NCBI GenBank assembly: GCA_003970805.2
Contig: CP051152.1
Span: forward strand, 3,224,001-3,288,000
Direction: 5' to 3'
Length of the DNA stretch: 64,000 bases
Source of the DNA: Undibacterium piscinae
GTDB taxonomy: Bacteria; Pseudomonadota; Gammaproteobacteria; Burkholderiales; Burkholderiaceae_D
A program made the position numbers and the translations under genes. Shown piece after piece: positions 60,274-64,000 of the stretch. Numbering within the stretch: the stretch's first letter is position 1; every line of letters starts with the position of its first letter. Below the pieces are notes generated by a model. The model did no database searches and was not told the DNA's origin. It worked only from the letters and a program-made list of their open reading frames with translations.

Positions 60274-63200
60274 ATGAAAGCAGTCTGGCTCACATTGCTT
60301 ATGCTGTTCAGCATGGCTGGTTCAAGCTTAGCTTATGCAGCAGCTCCACCAGCTTCTTGTACCATCAACATCACCAATACCGGTGCCGCCAGTTATACAT
60401 ACAATTATACGAATCAAGATTTAACGAATTGCGATCCGGGCGTGCACGGGATGGGATCGGGCGGGGGCGTATTCACCGATTCAAATGGGAATACCGGTGC
60501 AATTGGTACGAATGCCGGAGGGACCTTTCTTCCGAATAACGCGATGACCATCAACTACAACGGTTTTATCTATACCCCTCCAAGCATCGGGTATACCGGT
60601 GACGATACAGTGGTCATTTACTATCAGGATCAATTTACGGCAGAGTTTGGTCAGGTTACTTTAACCTTACATGTGACTGGCGCTGTCACGGTTCCAGGCG
60701 CACCAACCAGTGTGAGTGCAACGCCGGGTAATGCATCGGCCTCAGTCAGCTTCACTGCCCCAGGTTCGAACGGCGGTGCGGCCATCACCGGCTATACGGT
60801 AACCGCCAGCCCTGGCGGTGCAACAGCAACAGGGGCATCCAGCCCGATTAATGTAACGGGTCTGATTAACGGTACTGCGTACACATTTACCGTTAAGGCG
60901 ACCAATTCGGCAGGAGATAGTGTCGCGTCGACTGCATCGTCAGCTGTGACCCCAAGAACGGTACCGGGCGCGCCAAGCGCCGTGAGCGCGACCGCGGGGA
61001 GTACCACCGCCAGCGTCAGCTTTACGGCACCTGCTTCTAACGGTGGTTCAGCGATTACCGGTTACACCGTGACCGTGGTAGAGACTGGAGCGACCTTTGT
61101 TGGTGCCAGCAGCCCGATCAGTGTGACGGGTCTGACCAACGGTACTGCGTATACGTTTACAGCCAAGGCAACCAATGTCGCGGGTACCGGTACAGCCTCG
61201 GCCGCATCGACGGCAGTGACACCAAAGACAGCACAGACCATTACCTTCAATAATCCAGGCAGCCAGAACTTTGGTACCTCACCGACGCTGAGTGCCAGCG
61301 CCAGCTCGACTTTGCCGGTGACTTTTACCAGCGCTACCACTGGCGTGTGTACTGTCAGCGGCAGCACCCTGACTTTCGTGACAGCAGGTAACTGTACGAT
61401 CAATGCGAATCAGGCAGGTAATAGCACTATTTATGCAGCAACGCAGGTACAGCAAACCTTTACTGTCAACGCCATCGTACCGGGTGCACCGGCTGCGCCA
61501 ACGGCGACAGCGGGTGATACTACCGCCAGCGTGAGCTTTACAGTACCGGCGTCGAATGGCGGTTCTGCGATCACCGGTTATACCGTGACCGTGGTAGAGA
61601 CTGGCGCGACCTTTGGTGGTGCCAGCAGCCCTATCAGTGTGACGGGCCTGACGAACGGTACTGCGTATACGTTTACGGTGAAGGCAACCAACAGCGCGGG
61701 TACCGGTACAGCCTCGGGCGCATCGACGGCAGTGACACCCAGGGCAGCGCAGACCATTACCTTCAATAATCCAGGCAGCCAGAACTTTGGTACCACGCCG
61801 ACGCTGAGTGCTAGCGCCAGCTCGACTTTGCCGGTGACTTTTACCAGCGCTACGACCGGTGTGTGTACCGTCAGTGGCACAACACTGACGCTGGTCACGG
61901 CTGGCACTTGTACCATTAATGCCAATCAGGCTGGTGATGCCGCCTACGGTGCTGCAACCCAGGTACAGCAGACGTTTGCGATTGCCGCCGTGGTACCGGG
62001 CGTACCAACAGCTGCCAGTGCAACGGCAGGAAATACATCAGCAACGGTCACATTCACCGCTCCGGCATTTATCGGTGGCGCAGCCATCACCGGCTATACC
62101 GTCACCGTGAGTCCGGGGGGCGCGACCTTCAGCGGTGCAGCGAGTCCGATCAATGTGACGGGGCTGACTAACGGTACAGCGTATACCTTCACCGTTAAAG
62201 CGACTAACAGCGCCGGTACCGGCACGGCATCAAGTGCATCAGCCGCAGTGACACCGCAAGTCGTACAGACCATTACTTTTAACAATCCTGGGAGCCAGAA
62301 CTTTGGTACGACACCGACGCTGAGTGCTAGCGCCAGCTCGACTTTACCGGTGACTTTTACCAGCGCTACGACCGGTGTGTGTACCGTCAGTGGCACAACA
62401 CTGACGCTGGTCACGGCTGGCACTTGTACCATCAATGCCAATCAGGCTGGTGATGCCGCCTACGGCGCTGCAACCCAGGTACAACAGACGTTTGCGATTG
62501 CCGCCGTGGTACCGGGTGCACCAACTGGCGCAACTGCAACCGTGGGCAATACTTCTGCCAGCGTAGCATTTACTGCGCCGGCCTCAAATGGTGGTGCAGT
62601 AATTACCGGCTATATCGTAACAGTGGTGGAGACAGGTGCGACCTTCAGCGGTGCAGCGAGTCCGATCAATGTGACGGGGCTGACTAACGGTACAGCGTAT
62701 ACCTTCACCGTAAAAGCGACCAACAGCGCAGGTAACAGCAGTGCATCGGCTGCATCCGGCGCGATCACACCTAAAGCTAGCCAGACGATCAGCTTCACCG
62801 CACCGGTAACTGGCGTCGTGGGTGGCGTGGTGAATGTGACGGCAATGGCCAGTTCCGGTTTGCCGGTCAGCTTTAGTTCTGTGACTTTGCCGGTTTGTAC
62901 AGTGACAGGCTCCAGCGTAAATCTGATCGCAGCGGGTACTTGTACGATCAATGCAGATCAAAGTGGTAATGCAAGCTTCGCAGCTGCAACTCAGGTCAGC
63001 CGTTCTTTCACGGTGGGTTCTACGCCTGTACCAATGCTGAATTTCACTCAGGCCGGTCCTTTGCAAATCACTTTAGGTAATAGCCTGAACAATGCCGTGA
63101 GCTCAAGCCTTAGCGGTGGCAGCTACGGTGCGATCAGCTACAGCAGCAGCAATGCAGCTGTAGCGACCGTCGATGCAAGCGGTAAAGTAACACCGGTTGC

Positions 63201-64000
63201 GGGCGGCAGCGTCGTGATCACTGCGACACAAGTTGCTGTTACCGGCATCAATGCCCAGGCTGTGGCCAGTTATAGCCTGACGGTTGGTAAAAATGTGCAA
63301 GCTGCACTTACATTGACAGCAGACAAACTGGCGATTTTCAAAGTCACAGGTAAAGCTACGCTGACTGCATCCGGTGGTTCTGGCAACGGTGCAATCAGTT
63401 TCGCCGTCAGCTCCGGTGCCTGCAGTTTGTCCGGCAATGTCCTGTCGGCTGGCAGCACAGCAGGTAATTGTGTGGTGACTGCGACCAAAGACGCTGATGC
63501 GAATTTCAGTGCGGTCTCAGCCAGCATAACGATACAGATTCAGAATCTGACCGCAGCCAGCGTAACGATTGGTACTACGCAGTTTCAGGTATTGGATGGG
63601 GTGCCAGTCACACTGACGGCAGCGGTTACACCGGCTGCCGCTACTGGTACCATCAGTTTTATGGATGGAACGGTGAACCTGGCAACGGTCACACTGACGA
63701 ATGGTTCGGCCTTGCTGGTCGCGAAAAACCTGGCCATTGGTGTTCATACCATTACTGCGGTGTATTCGGGTGATGCGTTTACTGCGCCAGGTAATAGTGT
63801 AGGCATTACGGTGACGGTGGGTAAGCGTCCTGACCCAACAGTTGACTCAGTGGTGAAAAACACGGTGGTCGCGGCAGCAAATATCAGTCAGCGCTTCACT
63901 CAGGCACAGATGACGAATATTTACAGCCACGTTCAGGTTCTGCACCATGACTTTTCGATCAAGAATCGTTTTGGTATCAACTTTAATGCACCAGGTCTGG
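60274..64000 (+). CDS. Giant repeat-rich autotransporter-like adhesin (3' end outside window)
   Basis: The frame is open from 60274 to the window end, at least 1242 codons. MKAVWLTLLMLFSMAGSSLA then YAAA is a clear signal peptide. After an N-terminal Ig-like part (CTINITNTGA onward), fibronectin-III-like modules start with VPGAP at 60691, 60961, 61477, 61993 and 62509. From 61234 each alternates with a second module that starts QTITFNNPGSQNFGT. Bacterial Ig-like domains follow at about 63040-63290 (SYSSSNAAVATVDASGKVTP) and 63540-63820. The last stretch, ANISQRFTQAQMTNIYSHVQ, resembles the linker before an autotransporter beta-barrel. Probably a surface adhesin; the barrel is not seen. Confidence 0.85.
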   Translation, partial: MKAVWLTLLMLFSMAGSSLAYAAAPPASCTINITNTGAASYTYNYTNQDLTNCDPGVHGMGSGGGVFTDSNGNTGAIGTNAGGTFLPNNAMTINYNGFIYTPPSIGYTGDDTVVIYYQDQFTAEFGQVTLTLHVTGAVTVPGAPTSVSATPGNASASVSFTAPGSNGGAAITGYTVTASPGGATATGASSPINVTGLINGTAYTFTVKATNSAGDSVASTASSAVTPRTVPGAPSAVSATAGSTTASVSFTAPASNGGSAITGYTVTVVETGATFVGASSPISVTGLTNGTAYTFTAKATNVAGTGTASAASTAVTPKTAQTITFNNPGSQNFGTSPTLSASASSTLPVTFTSATTGVCTVSGSTLTFVTAGNCTINANQAGNSTIYAATQVQQTFTVNAIVPGAPAAPTATAGDTTASVSFTVPASNGGSAITGYTVTVVETGATFGGASSPISVTGLTNGTAYTFTVKATNSAGTGTASGASTAVTPRAAQTITFNNPGSQNFGTTPTLSASASSTLPVTFTSATTGVCTVSGTTLTLVTAGTCTINANQAGDAAYGAATQVQQTFAIAAVVPGVPTAASATAGNTSATVTFTAPAFIGGAAITGYTVTVSPGGATFSGAASPINVTGLTNGTAYTFTVKATNSAGTGTASSASAAVTPQVVQTITFNNPGSQNFGTTPTLSASASSTLPVTFTSATTGVCTVSGTTLTLVTAGTCTINANQAGDAAYGAATQVQQTFAIAAVVPGAPTGATATVGNTSASVAFTAPASNGGAVITGYIVTVVETGATFSGAASPINVTGLTNGTAYTFTVKATNSAGNSSASAASGAITPKASQTISFTAPVTGVVGGVVNVTAMASSGLPVSFSSVTLPVCTVTGSSVNLIAAGTCTINADQSGNASFAAATQVSRSFTVGSTPVPMLNFTQAGPLQITLGNSLNNAVSSSLSGGSYGAISYSSSNAAVATVDASGKVTPVAGGSVVITATQVAVTGINAQAVASYSLTVGKNVQAALTLTADKLAIFKVTGKATLTASGGSGNGAISFAVSSGACSLSGNVLSAGSTAGNCVVTATKDADANFSAVSASITIQIQNLTAASVTIGTTQFQVLDGVPVTLTAAVTPAAATGTISFMDGTVNLATVTLTNGSALLVAKNLAIGVHTITAVYSGDAFTAPGNSVGITVTVGKRPDPTVDSVVKNTVVAAANISQRFTQAQMTNIYSHVQVLHHDFSIKNRFGINFNAPGL
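61234..63010 (+). repeat. 516-bp tandem super-repeat inside the autotransporter gene
   Basis: The codons for QT(I)(T/S)F recur at 61234, 61750, 62266 and 62782, exactly 516 bases (172 codons) apart; the VPGxP codons recur at 61477, 61993 and 62509 with the same period. Copies two and three are almost identical in DNA over long stretches (for example 61786-62010 against 62299-62523), while copy four has drifted. This indicates recent duplication and a substrate for recombination or assembly collapse. Confidence 0.93.

Noticed and set aside
61062..62951. Series of long minus-strand reading frames with repeated Val/Pro-rich translations (for example 61062-61403, 61578-61925, 62094-62441)
   Set aside because: They are the antisense of the tandem repeats in the autotransporter; the repetition is explained by the 516-bp unit, and their composition is not that of a real protein.
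60691..63010. CRISPR-like array of regularly spaced repeats
   Set aside because: The repeats are long coding modules of 516 bases in one open frame, not short palindromic repeats with unique spacers.

Overview
The window looks like chromosomal DNA of a betaproteobacterium of the order Burkholderiales, most likely family Oxalobacteraceae; an Undibacterium-like organism would fit, but that is inference. The reasons are gene order (coxBAC-type oxidase cluster, rpoH-ftsXEY, petABC-sspAB, the mla-murA-his superoperon with tat genes behind it), a short HisZ-type HisG, a twin-transmembrane DUF2909 protein and moderate base composition. There are no rRNA genes and no CRISPR array, and only one tRNA.

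Layout. 1-6.8 kb: end of ctaD and the aa3 oxidase assembly genes (small assembly protein, ctaG, DUF2970, ctaE, SURF1, a Sco-like protein, ctaA, ctaB, sco). 6.8-10.7 kb, minus strand: rpoH with a perfect CIRCE operator in its leader, then ftsX, ftsE and ftsY. 10.8-12.3 kb: rsmD, coaD and a ferredoxin. 12.3-19.7 kb, mostly minus: a diguanylate cyclase, a damaged MOSC gene fused to a damaged ychF, a MATE transporter, a stand-alone PilJ-domain protein, a patatin and pth. 19.7-26.8 kb: hairpin repeats, uvrA, a truncated MFS gene, a chemoreceptor and a RAYT transposase. 26.9-33.1 kb: gltBD. 33.5-51 kb: one long co-directional run, mlaFEDACB, an ABC-2 exporter, bolA/ibaG, murA, hisG, hisD, an orphan DNA methyltransferase, hisC, B, H, A, F, I, E, hinT and tatABC. 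51-54.2 kb: DUF2461, a DegS-like protease, NIF3 and mscL. 54.4-58.6 kb: petABC and sspAB. 58.7-64 kb: tRNA-Thr, two broken phage tail-collar genes and the first 1.2 kcodons of a giant repeat-rich autotransporter that runs off the end.

How the genes work together. The two ends of the housekeeping part build the aerobic respiratory chain (bc1 complex at 54-57 kb, aa3 oxidase and heme A/copper delivery at 0-7 kb). The middle couples outer-membrane lipid maintenance (Mla), peptidoglycan precursor synthesis (MurA), histidine synthesis and Tat export. RpoH appears to be under HrcA control through CIRCE, linking the two heat-shock regulators.

A major caveat: at least eight genes are broken at or next to single-base runs (for example petB, rpoH, hisI, mlaC twice, the Sco-like gene). 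In each case adding or removing bases in the run restores a normal family protein. This pattern most likely means sequencing or assembly indels, so these should not be read as real pseudogenes without checking. The ychF/MOSC junction and the MFS fragment cannot be repaired this way and look like true deletions or misassemblies.

The most unusual items are the autotransporter with a 516-bp tandem super-repeat, the methyltransferase with a histone-H1-like lysine/alanine/proline tail inside the his operon, the extra segment in YchF, and a long nested hairpin element beside uvrA.
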